Below are positions 45,949 to 57,265 of a DNA stretch of 64,000 bases, piece by piece. The stretch is from Boswellia sacra (lineage: Eukaryota; Streptophyta; Magnoliopsida; Sapindales; Burseraceae). Each line of letters opens with the position of its first letter. The stretch's first letter is position 1. Below the pieces are notes generated by a model, which was not told the origin of the DNA, did not search any database, and was given only the letters and a program-made list of their open reading frames with translations. The position numbers were made by a program, and so were the translations under genes. The stretch spans positions 17,815 to 81,814 of the forward strand of contig SNVD02013653.1 of the NCBI GenBank assembly GCA_013180625.2. Reading direction: 5' to 3'.

Positions 45949-48204
45949 ATGGCTAAACCTGGTGCTCTTGTTTGTCTAGTGGTAGTCGCCATGGATATTG
46001 TAGCTGGTACTTTTAGCATTAAAGCAGAAATGTCTGCCAACAAGGTACACATTATATCATATAAACATTATTCTCTCTCTTCCCATAATCAATACTTAAG
46101 AAGAAATAAGGAACACATTATACAAAAATTCAGCTTAAAACGGTGCATGAACCGGTGACATATTTGCGGCTGATGAGGGACTCCCATAACCAAGATATGA
46201 GGCTTTCAAGCTTGGGCTAATCAATTTATTAATTAGAACCAAACTTTAATTTATAATTAATCCTTATCCAGTTTAGGTTAAAAAATTTAGGTTACAATCA
46301 CATTGCATTAAAATGTGCATGTCAAACAGATTTAGAAATGAAATAATCTATTCCAAGAATGTTAGAATAAGAAGAGTTGGCGAGTAATGATTGCTAATCA
46401 AGTATTTAACGTTTGATGTAAACTAGGAAAAATAAATCGTTGCATGTTGACGTAAGCTTGCCACTTGTTAGGTTGAGCTTACGAATGTGGTTGATGTGGT
46501 AAATCGAAACAAGTCCACTGAGGTCCATTAGTTTCGATTTGGGCCTGGGAGAATTCGACTGACCCAACCCACCATGTCCAGTTGGCGCCCTCATAACGAT
46601 GGATATTAAAAATGTGGGTTGGGTTGAATAAATCGACAATGAAATCCAACCCACAAATTATAACCCAATTTAACCCATCTCTGAAAATTGTCCAAACCAT
46701 GTTTGTTTTTATCATCCCTGAGCCCTCACTATTATCAAGTGTTCGACGGCGCACAATTGGATTACAAGTAATGTCTTTTCAATTCACAATGTTTATGAAG
46801 CATAATTCGTTGGTCTATACAAGTTTTACTTTTTAATTTTAATTTTTTTTGAATACTATTCTATAGAGAGTGGGTTTAGTGGCAAACATGCGTATTATAC
46901 CTTCTTGAACTATGTTATGGCCATAACAAATTTGGGCTTTTATTACACCCAACCCAGTAAGCCCATTACTGGAGCCCATTATCTAGGCCTATTATCTGGG
47001 TCTCACAATGACCCATCCTGACTCCTATATAAACCCTCCGAATTATTACTCAAGGTATGTACACTTTTCTGAACTTACTCTCTCTCTAAATTTCCTTTAT
47101 TTTTGAGAGCTTCTCTCTCTAGGAAATTCTCCCATAAAATTCCGGAGTGCCGGACACTGACTTGAGCGTCGGAGGGTCCTCGCCGGCACCACCGTCGGCA
47201 CCCCTGACTGTTTTCCTTTGCTTGCAGGACTGGACCCGACGTACCACCCGAACTCCGACCCGCTCCCTGGCCGTCTGGAAACCGTGCATCAACAAACTAT
47301 ATTAATTTCTTTAAAAGAAAATATATTATTTATTAATGAAACGGAATATTTGAGATTGATTATTCTCGCAAACATACTATTGGTTTAATTTGTGTATGTC
47401 ACACCTATTTTTATAAGCTTGCTTATTCTTCACTTATTAACTTGCGGTGGCTCTAATACTAATTCGCATATTATTTTATTGGAACTTTCCAATTGCCTTT
47501 AACACCTAAGCTCGCCCTCAAATATGTTAGACCAAGAATGAAAGCAACTATTCCCACATATGTGTTCGGAATTGAATTCTTTGACATATTTTAATATATA
47601 TAAATTTATGTACGTTTTGTTAAGATGGTTACATCTCATCAATAAATGTTACTATGATATTGTTAAAAAATATTTGACCTAAAAACTATAATATTTAAGT
47701 TATTTTTAGTTTAAAGTGTCTCTTCCATGTAAAGGTACCTTTAACGATTTAAATATTTAATTTTAATATGGAGATCTTAATATTAGACCATTAGGTAATT
47801 TTATGTTAGAAAATTAGTTAAACTAAAAACTTAAGTTTATAGGTAAGGATGTAAATTGTAATATTTAAGTTATTTTTAGTTCAATAGATGTCCGAGCAAT
47901 AACAATTGTAAGAAATTTATCGTATTGTTGATTTGATATGTAATTATTTTTTAGTCAATATAAACTAATGATAAAATAAAATGTATATTTTGATATTTCA
48001 GGATTGTAGTAGCGGTTGGATTTCCTATGTGGATCACAGGGATGTAGATCAAAATGGTCTTGTGGCATCTTGCACAATAAATTTTTGTTGATTGGTGGCA
48101 TATTATGCTTTGTTCATGCCTTCATCTACATGCACTTTATGCTTCTGCAATTCTCAGCTTTAGACATCAAGGGAGCCATCTTCACCAGCCTCATCCTTAA
48201 TTGA
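45949..48204 (+). pseudogene. DUF1218 (MODIFYING WALL LIGNIN-type) membrane protein gene, broken
   Basis: Exon 1 (45949-46044) is well preserved: MAKPGALVCLVVVAMDIVAG opens the first membrane helix and the exon ends NK|GTACAC, the usual splice point of the family. The middle exon with the second and third helices is absent. A last-exon remnant at 48002-48204 shows VVAVGFPMWITG in one frame and RSKWSCGILHNKFLLIGGIL in another, so a frameshift and stops separate them. A solo LTR sits between (46913-47294). A second remnant of the last exon lies at 50485. In Arabidopsis MWL proteins affect secondary-wall lignin; this copy cannot make a full protein. Confidence 0.75.
46913..47294 (+). mobile_element. 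Solo LTR of the Tat-type family (382 bp)
   Basis: Starts TGTTATGGCCATAACA and ends GCATCAACA. It is flanked by perfect 5-bp target duplications AACTA (46908-46912 and 47295-47299). A TATA box TATATAAA lies at 47026-47033. It is colinear with the LTR at 40086-40537 but about 70 bp shorter. No internal element sequence remains, as expected from LTR-LTR recombination. Confidence 0.93.
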
Positions 48205-48867
48205 TATCTTTCAAAGAAGCTCCAAATTCAATATATAATCCATAAAAACTTTCTGTTGATGACAATAAATTATGAGATAAATAATTGCATATTCTTGTTC
48301 AAAAGACTTCAATCTAAGGAAAATCTATAACTAGTTACTTTTACTACAACATAATCCCTCCTAAATGTTCTATTTGAAATTTAATGCGACCGAATTATTT
48401 CGAGACTTATTAAAAATTTGCTTAAATTTCAAATGAAATTCATGAAAAAAAAAACTCAAATTTTATTATTATTATTTTACAAAATATGAGAAATTCTTTA
48501 CCCTATTTTTATTTTAGTAATTTTAAAGCACTGTTTGATTATCTTTATTCTTTAACACCTAAGCGGCCATTCTTAAATAAGTGTTTTGATTTCGATTCTT
48601 TAATATTTATGTCCACGCATATAAATACATTTATCAATAAAGTTTGTTAAGATAATTTTATTTCTATAATAGTAATTACTTGCCTATAAATTTAGTATTT
48701 AATTTTTTTTTAGCTCAATAAACCCCCTCTTACTTAAGGCACCTTCGTCACATTTCTTACTTTCATAGGTGACTGAGGCTCAAATTTCGAATGGTAACAC
48801 CCTAACCTATAAAGTCCTTCACTTGAAACTTGTCTTGACTGTTTAAGAGTGCACAAAATATTAAACT
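48205..48867. other. Non-coding region left of the family B element
   Basis: AT-rich with no recognised gene. It should include the former 3' UTR of the DUF1218 pseudogene. Confidence 0.45.
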
Positions 48868-50327
48868 TAGGGATGACAATGGTGCAAGGCGAGGCAGGGA
48901 CATCAGGTATCTATCCCTGCCCCGTTGAACATTCTTTTGTCCCGCGCCGCCGTGGCCCATTGCCTAGGAACGGGGTGGGGTGCCGGGGCGGGGCGGGGTA
49001 ATATTTGAAGAGAAGATCCGACCCACCCCACCCCACCCAATTTAAAATTTATTAAAGTATTTAATCTCAAATGTAAATATATGTATAACTATTATTTAAA
49101 AACAATAAAAAATTACATCCAATCTACTTCATTCCAAAAAAACCATACATTCATCTATAAATTTAAAAATAACAATAAATATAATTTATACTTAACCTAA
49201 AATAAAACGCGTACACACATGATACATATCCTAAAATATTTCATAATCAAATCTAGTTATCTAACAATCATTAATATTCAAAAGAAATAAAGTTAATTTA
49301 TAGTCATATAAGCTTCCATTTACATTAGTATTGTACAAGCTAAATGGTGATTGTACTTAAACTCAAAAGAAGTAAAGTTAATTTATATTAGATAAAATAA
49401 ATTCATTACTCATAAAGTTTATATAAGTTTTCATTTATATTGGCATTGTGTTAACTAAATAGTGATTTTACAGATTAATTATATCATCTAAAGAAAAAAA
49501 TAATTATCACTAAGTAATAATGTTACATACTTTATTAGTAACAATATTAAAAGCGTATTATTGCTTATAAACTACTTAATTGATGATTTTCAAATAATTG
49601 ATAATACAATTAAATAATTTTACAATAGCATGTTGATTTAATTTCATTCTAACAACAATACTATGATTGACATATACCATTTTATTAACATTACATATAT
49701 ATACATATATGAAACATTAATAATTGAATTAATTAATTTAAATTACAATAAATCATATGTTTAAAGTTGTAAGATTGTTCGTACCATATTTCTGTTACAT
49801 ATTTAAAAAATAATCTATTGATTATATTAGAGTATATATTTTGAAAACAATCTTGTTAATATTGCAATAATTTAATTAGTACTTAATAATCTATATTGAG
49901 ATGGTTTATATTACAAATTTAATTACTATAAAATACAAATATTTTATTTTGTCATTATAGCATGACTAAATTTATGTCAATATACATAAAGATTCATAAT
50001 TATTGATTAAAATGTGACTTTTGTCAAAGTTTTTGTATTATTTGTAAAATTAAAAAGAATTCATATAAATGAGCAATTTAACAAATATAACCTTAAAAAT
50101 TATGAAGCAGTATGAAATTTTCTTGATAATTTTAAAACTTTACAAATATACCCTTTTATCCTACGCGGTGGGGCGGGACGAGGCTACAAGTCTAAGGGCC
50201 GGACTCGGACTCGGACTCGGACTCGGACCCGGACCCAGACCCGACTAGCCCCTAACTAGCTTGCCCTGCCCCATTTTTGCAAGGCACAATGGGGTCTCGG
50301 ACCTGATGGGTATTTTTGCTATCCCTA
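48868..50327 (+). mobile_element. hAT-type element, family B copy 1 (1,460 bp)
   Basis: Ends TAGGGATGACAATGG and GCTATCCCTA are inverted. The flanking 8-mers ATTAAACT (48860-48867) and AGTAAACT (50328-50335) match at 7 of 8. About 150 bp at each end is very GC-rich, with GGGGC tandem words on the left and a GGACTC hexamer repeat (about 50200-50235) on the right. The core is extremely AT-rich and carries one copy of the unit that is present three times in the related element at 60449-62511. No transposase was seen. Confidence 0.85.
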
Positions 50328-50484
50328 AGTAAACTTGAACCTATCACTCTCAAGTTTAGTGGAATTTCACGTAAGTAGTATATGGAGGGTTCGAACACTA
50401 GACTTTAAGGTCATTTTATGTTAAAAATAACTTGACCTAAAAACTTAAGTTTGTCGGTAAGAGTTTCAATGATAATATTATATT

Positions 50485-50620
50485 CAAGCTTCACAATCAT
50501 TTTTTGTTGATTGGTGGTATATTATGCTTTGTTGGTGGGTTCTTCTTCATAGCATTCTATGCAAATCTCAACTTTGGACATCAAAGGAGTCATACTCATT
50601 AGCCTCATCCTTAATCGATA
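50485..50620 (+). pseudogene. Second remnant of the DUF1218 last exon
   Basis: Encodes HFLLIGGILCFVGGFFFIAF, the family's C-terminal helix, and is nearly colinear with 48060-48210, including the downstream word AGCCTCATCCTTAAT. About 100 bp of upstream sequence (TTTTATGTTA..A.AA.T.G and AAAAACTTAAGTTT) is also shared with 47800-47850. It is a duplicated tail without the rest of the gene. Confidence 0.75.
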
Positions 50621-51455
50621 TCTAGCTTCAACTTCAATAGATAATGCATTATTTTTTTTTATTGATGATCAATAAATTGTTAAAAAATGAATAATGCTAC
50701 ACATTTAAAACATGTATACGAAGTGATGTGATATTACTCATTTAGTGTAACATTATTTATTGACACTTAATATGTTAAGTTCTTTATTTTTACCTTACCA
50801 ATTATTCGATTATATGCCGCTTTATGTACAAATATTTTTTTGTGTATATATAAATTAATGTCCAAGGACTTCTAAGTCACTTTTCTTATAAACTAATTCC
50901 CGCTAAATGTTCTTATTTCACACTTAACCAGTGTAAGTTGTTTCAAGACTAATCAACGATCCCTTCATTTATTTTACTTTTTGAATTTGATAAAAAATTG
51001 GGGCGAAATCCATTACAAATTTCAAAATTTATTAAAATTTTTACCCTTACAAAAGAGGAGAGATTTATTTATATTTTAATACCACATGGAATTTTAGACC
51101 AAAACATTGAAGAGTTTGATGGCTAACCTCAAGAGCAACCTACCCGAGTTTTTCAAGTTTAATATTTTATTTGATAAGTAATTTACAAAAACATTATTTT
51201 GGAATACAAACACAACCATTGACTTGTAAAATTTGGTTCAAAGCAAGAACTTATAGAACTTTTTTACCAATTTTGAAGACAAAAACAATATTTATAAGGT
51301 CTAGAAGACACAATATTTGGAAAAAAAGGCTTTTGCATAACTTTCTTATAGAACAAGGTCTTTACATTTGCTTATTTGAATAAATAAAACTAATAAATTA
51401 TAATTAAGAAAAATCAAATATTATCGCATGAGCATGGAGGACAGGAAGGGCAATT
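50621..51455. other. Intergenic region upstream of H2A
   Basis: AT-rich, no gene recognised. A GAATAATGCTACACATTT word near 50688 resembles the end of the TAATGCTAC MITEs but has no partner end. Confidence 0.45.
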
Positions 51456-51686
51456 ACGTCAAATCAGCAAAAAGAAGTTGACATCGATCCGCTCGTCGTC
51501 GCGTATTACACAATCCAATTTCAACTCAAACACTAAAACCAGCAAAGCTCGTAACCTATAAAGCGGTGAACCAAAATAATCCAAATCCTGACCGTTATTT
51601 ATCTCGAGATCCAACGGTGAACCCCTTCGATCTTTGTACTTCACTCCCATTGGCCGGCTCGCGACCTCTCCACCCCTCTATAAATA
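51456..51686 (+). promoter_or_regulatory. Histone H2A promoter
   Basis: TATA box TATAAATA at 51679-51686. An ACGTCA hexamer at 51456-51461, of the type found in plant histone promoters, lies about 220 bp upstream. A GATCCAACG word near 51608 resembles the reverse histone octamer GATCCRCG. S-phase control is inferred from these motifs. Confidence 0.6.
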
Positions 51687-51742
51687 TCCGCAAACCCCAT
51701 TTCGCTCTTTCAGTAAAACACACACGGTTCTCCCTCCCGCAC

Positions 51743-51747
<5 letters not shown>

Positions 51748-51782
<35 letters not shown>
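51748..51782. repeat. (TC)n microsatellite in the H2A leader
   Basis: About 17 CT units lie 35 bp before the H2A start codon, inside the predicted 5' UTR. Pyrimidine tracts there are common in highly expressed plant genes. Confidence 0.9.
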
Positions 51783-51785
<3 letters not shown>

Positions 51786-51816
51786 ATTTTTTAAATTCTC
51801 CTTGTTTGTTAAAGAG

Positions 51817-52752
51817 ATGGCGGGTCGGGGCAAAACTCTCGGATCCGGGGCGTCGAAGAAGGCAACCTCACGGAGTAGCAAGGCCGGTCTTCAGTTCCCC
51901 GTCGGTCGTATTGCCAGGTTCCTCAAGGCCGGCAAATACGCTGAGCGTGTTGGAGCTGGTGCCCCTGTCTACCTCGCCGCCGTCCTCGAATACCTCGCCG
52001 CCGAGGTAATTTTCGCTAAAAATATCAATTTTTGATTTCCTTATCTTTGTAATTTTTTGTATGGAAGTTCAATTTCTTCTTCTGTGAAGAAAAAGATGCG
52101 TTGAGCTGGGAATCATGCTATTTCTGGTTCTGGATCTAGGGTTTTCAATCTCTTTAGAAATTTGAGGTTTTTTTTTTCTATAAATTGCAGCCTGTTCTTG
52201 TAGTACTGAATCGTGCTTAAATGATTTTTTTATGACAATTTTAATTCGAATTTTGGTTTTAAAATTATAAAGTTTTGAAACCCTAGTTTTCGGGGATCTA
52301 GTTGTAATGTTTAAGTATTTTTTCTAAATTTCAGCGGATTTTTGTTTAATTTATTTGAAATTGCGCTTTAACTTATTTGAAATTAGGGTTTCTGTGGATC
52401 TGGGTATATTTTGAAATTTTTAGTTTTCATGTTTGAAATTAGGGTTTTCTGTTTATTTGTTCTACGTGGAAAAATTTGGGCTTTTTTAGTTTCTAATTGT
52501 GAAAGCTAATAGAGTCTTGATTAATGTTTTCAGGTTCTTGAGTTGGCTGGAAATGCAGCAAGGGACAACAAGAAGACTCGCATTGTACCACGTCACATTC
52601 AGTTGGCCGTCAGGAACGACGAGGAGCTCAGCAAACTTCTCGGAGATGTGACCATCGCCAACGGTGGTGTCATGCCTAACATCCACAACCTCCTTCTCCC
52701 CAAGAAGGCCGGAACTTCAGGGTCCAAGGCTGTTGCTGACGATGACAGTTAA
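51817..52752 (+). CDS. Core histone H2A (canonical, HTA1-like)
   Basis: Two exons, 51817-52005 and 52534-52752, joined at [14 protein letters not shown], giving 135 aa. The histone fold runs from [20 protein letters not shown] to [17 protein letters not shown]. The C-terminus [13 protein letters not shown] lacks the SQEF motif of H2A.X, the body lacks H2A.Z signatures, and there is no long SPKK tail of H2A.W, so it is replicative H2A. The start [11 protein letters not shown] equals that of Arabidopsis HTA1 (At5g54640, RAT5). The intron position at the end of the alpha-2 region is the one I recall for plant H2A genes. TATA box, leader and all nucleosome-contact regions are present. Confidence 0.97.
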
Positions 52753-54302
52753 AACACTTCAAGAATCAAAATTGAAGAGGATAATAAACTCTTTTATGTT
52801 AATGTTGTCTTCTATTGCCCATCCATCATTTAGCGTTGCCCTTAGTTTAGTTTGTTGCTATTTTTGAAGATTCAAGGTTAGGGTTTGAGTCTCTGTGTTT
52901 GTAGCTGTTCGTAGTGGTTAGGGCTTTCTGGGTAGTAATGTGTATATGATGATCATCTTTTAGTTGCTTAATAGAAGAAGAGTTTCTAATTATCAATTTT
53001 TTTCCTTATTTCTACGTGGGTGTTAATTTCTCGTTGCATCAATGAAAAATTTTCAATTTTTACCATGTGTTCTTTTTATAGTTATCGTATTTCTTTAATT
53101 TTTCTATGTGAAATTGGTGTTTGAGCAATGTTGTAAGTTGCCTGAGTTGATGTTTGTTGTGGGGAACAATGTTATGATGAAAATGATTATTGTTGATGTT
53201 ACAGAGTACTTCTGCAACAAAGTTGCAGATGTAGATAAGATGAATTTGAGTTAGCTGCGCATATAAGTTTGAAAAGACGGGGAATTAGATTTTACATACT
53301 CATAAAATTATGTCTTTAAGATTTGTGGGCGACCTAGGACATGATCTGATTCCAAAATTATGTAACATTGAGTTGATTTCAACTCATTTTAAGTAATAGT
53401 CATTCGTGATGGTTGATGGTATTCGTGAGCAGGTTTACTAATTGGGGAAAGCCAATTAGACATTTTGAACTGCATGTGGAACATCTGCTCTCTAGGAGTG
53501 GGTAAGCACATTTTGAATTGGACGCGGAACATCTTTTTGGTGGGCACAGGATTTTTGCTACTAAAGTCAGGAAGTTGGTTTTTGTCAATAAGCCAAACTT
53601 TATTACTACAAATTAATGCAATTTTGCTTGAATTTGCACGGACATGTTATTGCTTAAAAGAGTCTAATGATTGTGAACATAAGAAATTGAAAACCCTTGA
53701 CTGAAGTGTCGTCCATCTAGCATCACGGAGGCAACAAAAAATTCACATTAGTACCCTAAAGGAGAAGCTCACAAGTGTTGGAACTTTTCTTCAAGCTAAG
53801 TGCGGACCCTCCAGCTCCATTTTGTCCTTGCTTTAGTTAACTGTGCCATAGCCGTTTCAGCAAGCTTAATTCTCGTTCTTTTGAGTTACCATCATCTTCA
53901 TAATTCATAATTCAAACAATTTCTAAAAGATTTTCATTCATTTTGTTTCAACAGAGAATGAGAGAAAATGGCTTGTATTGAATTAATGGAATGAAGATTT
54001 CTGTTAGGGGCCTTCTCAACCTGTGCGAGGGAAATTCAGTTAATCATAAGTGTCATCACAACCGTCCACATTTTATGAGACCGCCATCCAGTGGCTCCAT
54101 ATACTAATACATCTTAACTGAAGATTATATAAAATAAGATTTTATTAAAATTAATAAAATTTAGTTATATTATTGACTAACATGGGTAACAGGATTTTGA
54201 AGTCAATAGATCTTGTGCAGGGGATGTTCTGACGGTCTTCAGCCCATTTCTATGATTTTGCAATCCAATCAAATCACATTTTAAGAACTTACTAAATTTC
54301 AG
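52753..54302. other. Downstream flank of H2A, no gene seen
   Basis: Starts with the H2A 3' UTR. A short direct repeat, CATTTTGAACTGCATGTGGA at 53461 and CATTTTGAATTGGACGCGGA at 53510, is visible. Nothing else was recognised. Confidence 0.5.
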
Positions 54303-55066
54303 TAAAAATTGGATATTACAACCAATGTAACAGTGATACTTCTAAGCAATCTAGGTGATATTCCGACATTACTAAGTAAGATTAAGAATGACGAATCTAC
54401 TGAATTGAAGTCCTAACAAACCACAACCGGATGGGATTTTATGGTCAGTAAAACTACTATAACCAGAAATTGGCTTCTGACCATAACTGATAAAATACCA
54501 CAAATGAATGCATTTGGGATAATAAAAAGCACTAATACTAAACTTTTGGCAAGTACCAACTTTTATGTTACTTTTACATTACAGTCAACCATAGGATACA
54601 TCTTTCTGATTAAAATCGGGCTATACAATCGTTGTTCAAAGATTTAGTTACAGAGAGCATTAGAAACTCAAGAATTCGATTAGAACAGCACATCAATTAC
54701 ATTGGACTAAATGTTTGTTGATGGCAGTCTTGACTTGATCAGATCAGTTACCGTGGGAAACCAATTCTTCATGAAATCAACGAAGCAAAAAAGAAAAAAA
54801 ATCAGTAAATGGGTATTTCCCAATTCTTCATGAAATCAACGAAGAAAAAAAGAAAAAAAATCAGTAAATGGGTATTTCCCAATCTCAGAGTAGAAAGCAA
54901 GCATGCATTTCAAAAATGAAAATTTCAGTTCCCACATCACTTGACAACCTCTCAATCTCAATAAAAGACACTTTTCATCTTCTCTTACATTCTCATCTTC
55001 AACATCACCTCCAAGAACAGTCTTCTCCATCTTTTTGTCATTTCCTTGAGTGTCACCACTTGCACC
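54303..55066. repeat. Left arm of a long inverted repeat
   Basis: Matches 56148-56856 in reverse complement, for example AACAGTGATACTTCTAAGCA here and its complement near 56803-56822. It contains a 59-bp tandem duplication (54762-54820 and 54821-54879) that the other arm lacks; without it the two arms are nearly the same length. On the minus strand coding-like words such as KTVLGGDVEDEN are readable, but in a broken frame. Confidence 0.85.
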
Positions 55067-56147
55067 CGAGTTCTGTTCTTCCTGTGGATGACATTGCTGA
55101 AAATTTGTGTTGATGGATATTAAGTGCTCTATTAGCTTGTTTTGTTTTTTTTTGGCCATATAGTTTCTGAAAATCCTATCTGATCATTGATCTAATACAA
55201 TTCAATTCAGGTGTTAAATTCAGAAACAATTATAACTGGGATATAATAAAGATTTAAGAACGACAAATCCCTCAAAAGTATACAGAACATCTCCAAAAGA
55301 TTCTTGAGGATTTATTTATTTATTTTTTTCAATTTTGATGCAATCGCACCTTTTGGATTGTACACAACATTGAAACAATCTGTCTATGGTCTAGTTTCTA
55401 AAACGGGACTTAACATGCCAAAACCAAAACACGGTGAAAGAGTAGAAAAAAGAATCATCAAACACCATTCATCGAATTCCAATGTTGTCGATGTAATTTA
55501 GCACAAGGACAATATAGTAATAACAAGGATCTCAAATTTTAATTGGTCAATGGAACCAGAATATCAGATACAGAACATTTCAACATTCATCATCCCGATA
55601 TAACAGACGAGCTCAAGTAATCCAAGAACTAACAACATGGCAACAATGAAGAATCATTTCAAGAGCAGGTTTACATAAGAATGCTTCAACTGCAGAGTCA
55701 CAGAGAAAAGATTAACTTAAACGAGCTCTAAGCCACGTACAGACGATGAATCATTGTCCATTCGAGCTGATTTTACCCGAGTAAGTTCTCCAAGCTATCA
55801 CCAAGCTCAAGTTCCTGCAAAACAGACCAAGCTAGGGGTTTTCCCGTGAAAACCCTCCGATACTTAAGTCAGTGAAGCTTGTCGTACAGTATTTCTTGTG
55901 TTTCAAGTATTCAGGGTGACATACCTGTAGAACGTTTCCTTTTACCTTTTATATTCGAGATTCAAATATGCAAATGCTCTCATCCGTTCTTTTTTCCATG
56001 TGGCATCATCTCATTTTGTTATAAATATATATTGGATTTGATTTGGCATTGGACCTGTGTCAAACGATCCGAATTTTTAGGAATCAAGGTGAAGGCATGA
56101 GCTTAAGCTTTGTTTTCGAGGTCCATGCCTTCACGGAAAGAAAGTTC
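55067..56147. other. Spacer of the long inverted repeat
   Basis: About 1.08 kb with no recognised gene. The stretch GTGAAAACCCTCCGATACTTAAG at about 55850 resembles LTR-type leader sequence, and the words TGAAGGCATGAGCTTAAGCT and CCATGCCTTCAC around 56090-56135 form a small palindrome. Confidence 0.4.
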
Positions 56148-56856
56148 TTGGAGGTGACACTAAAGGAATTGAAAAAAAGATAGAGAGAAGACTGTTCTTG
56201 GAGGTGATGTTGAGGATGAGAATATAAGAGGAGATGAAAACGAGTCTTTTATTGAGATTGAGAGGTTGTCAAGTGATGTAGGAACTGAAATTTTCACTTT
56301 TGAAATGCATGCTTGCTTTCTACTCTGAGATTGGGAAATACCCATCCACTGATTTTTTTTTCTTTGTTGATTTCATGAAGAATTGGTTTCTTGGAAAAGT
56401 TTCCACGGCAACTGATCTGATCAAGTCAAGACTGCCATCAACAGACAGTTAATCCAATGAATTGATATGCTGTTCTAATCGAGTTCTTGAGTTTTTAATG
56501 CTCTCGTCACTAAATTCTTTGAACAACGATTGCTTAGGCCAATTTTAATGAGAAATATGCATCTTCTGGTTGACTGTAATGTAAAAGTAACATAAAAGTT
56601 TCTACTTGCCAAAAGTTTAGTGTTCTTCATTATCCCAAAATGCATTCATTTGCGGTATTTTTTCAGTTATGGTCAAAGGCCAATTTCTAGTTATCATAGT
56701 TTTATTGACCATAAGACCCCATCTGGTAGTGTTTGTTCGGACTTCAATTCAGTAGATTCGTCATTCTTAATCTTATTTAGTAATGTCCAAGCATTACCTA
56801 GATTGTTTAGAAGTATCACTGTTACATCTGGGTTTTATTATCCAATTCTTATAGAA
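56148..56856. repeat. Right arm of the long inverted repeat
   Basis: Reverse complement of the left arm over about 700 bp. On the + strand it shows KTVLGGDVEDENIRGDE followed by an open stretch to IFTFEMHACFLL, so this arm keeps the coding-like frame better than the other. The protein family was not recognised. Confidence 0.85.
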
Positions 56857-56974
56857 ATCATCGAAGGCAGCAGAGTCAGGAAAAGGGTATTTCTTATTCA
56901 ATAAGTCCAAGACAAGAATTTCATTAAAGAATGCAATGAGTTTCTATGTCACTTCACAATTCCTTAAGCTTAAG

Positions 56975-57165
56975 CAATAATGCTAGTTTTAGAAAGTATG
57001 TATACAAATTTTGTAGACAAAGTTGATATGGCGTCGGGTGAATGAAAAGATTAATATGAGTTGTCAATGTAATAAATGTTGGTAAGTTATATGGTATTGA
57101 ATGAGTTATGCCACATTAACTTTGCATATAAATTTTGTAAATGTAGCATTACTCTTTCTCAAGAA
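56975..57165. mobile_element. Possible MITE with AATGCTA ends (about 190 bp)
   Basis: The left part reads AATAATGCTAG...GTATACAAATTTTGTAGACA; the right part AAATTTTGTAAATGTAGCATTACT. These are inverted relative to each other and share the terminal word with the MITE at 60188. No target duplication was found. Confidence 0.45.
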
Positions 57166-57265
57166 ATGATATCTCTTGACCTTCTTCTACATTGATCTCA
57201 TCATCTTCTCCACCACCTCCAAGAACATTATCCTTCAGTCTCTTCTCCTTTTCTTGAGTATTATT
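57166..57265 (-). pseudogene. Third fragment of the VLGG-acidic coding-like family
   Basis: On the minus strand TQEKEKRLKDNVLGGGGEDD followed by an acidic stretch can be read. It parallels the KTVLGGDVEDEN stretch in both arms of the inverted repeat to the left. The parent gene was not recognised. A minus-strand leader-like segment with a donor (CTCTC|GTAAGT near 57633) lies upstream and could belong to it. Confidence 0.4.

Noticed and set aside
46530..46700. Another hAT-like element suggested by GACCCAACCCACCATG and AACCCAATTTAACCC words
   Set aside because: No inverted ends or target duplication could be paired.
48868..50327. Interpretation as a captured GC-rich gene because of the GGGGC and GGACTC runs
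   Set aside because: The GC-rich parts are confined to both ends of an element with inverted termini and 8-bp target duplications, as expected for subterminal hAT regions.
51817..52752. Histone variant H2A.Z or H2A.X
   Set aside because: The N-terminus [11 protein letters not shown] and the C-terminus without SQEF match canonical H2A; H2A.Z-specific docking-domain residues are absent.
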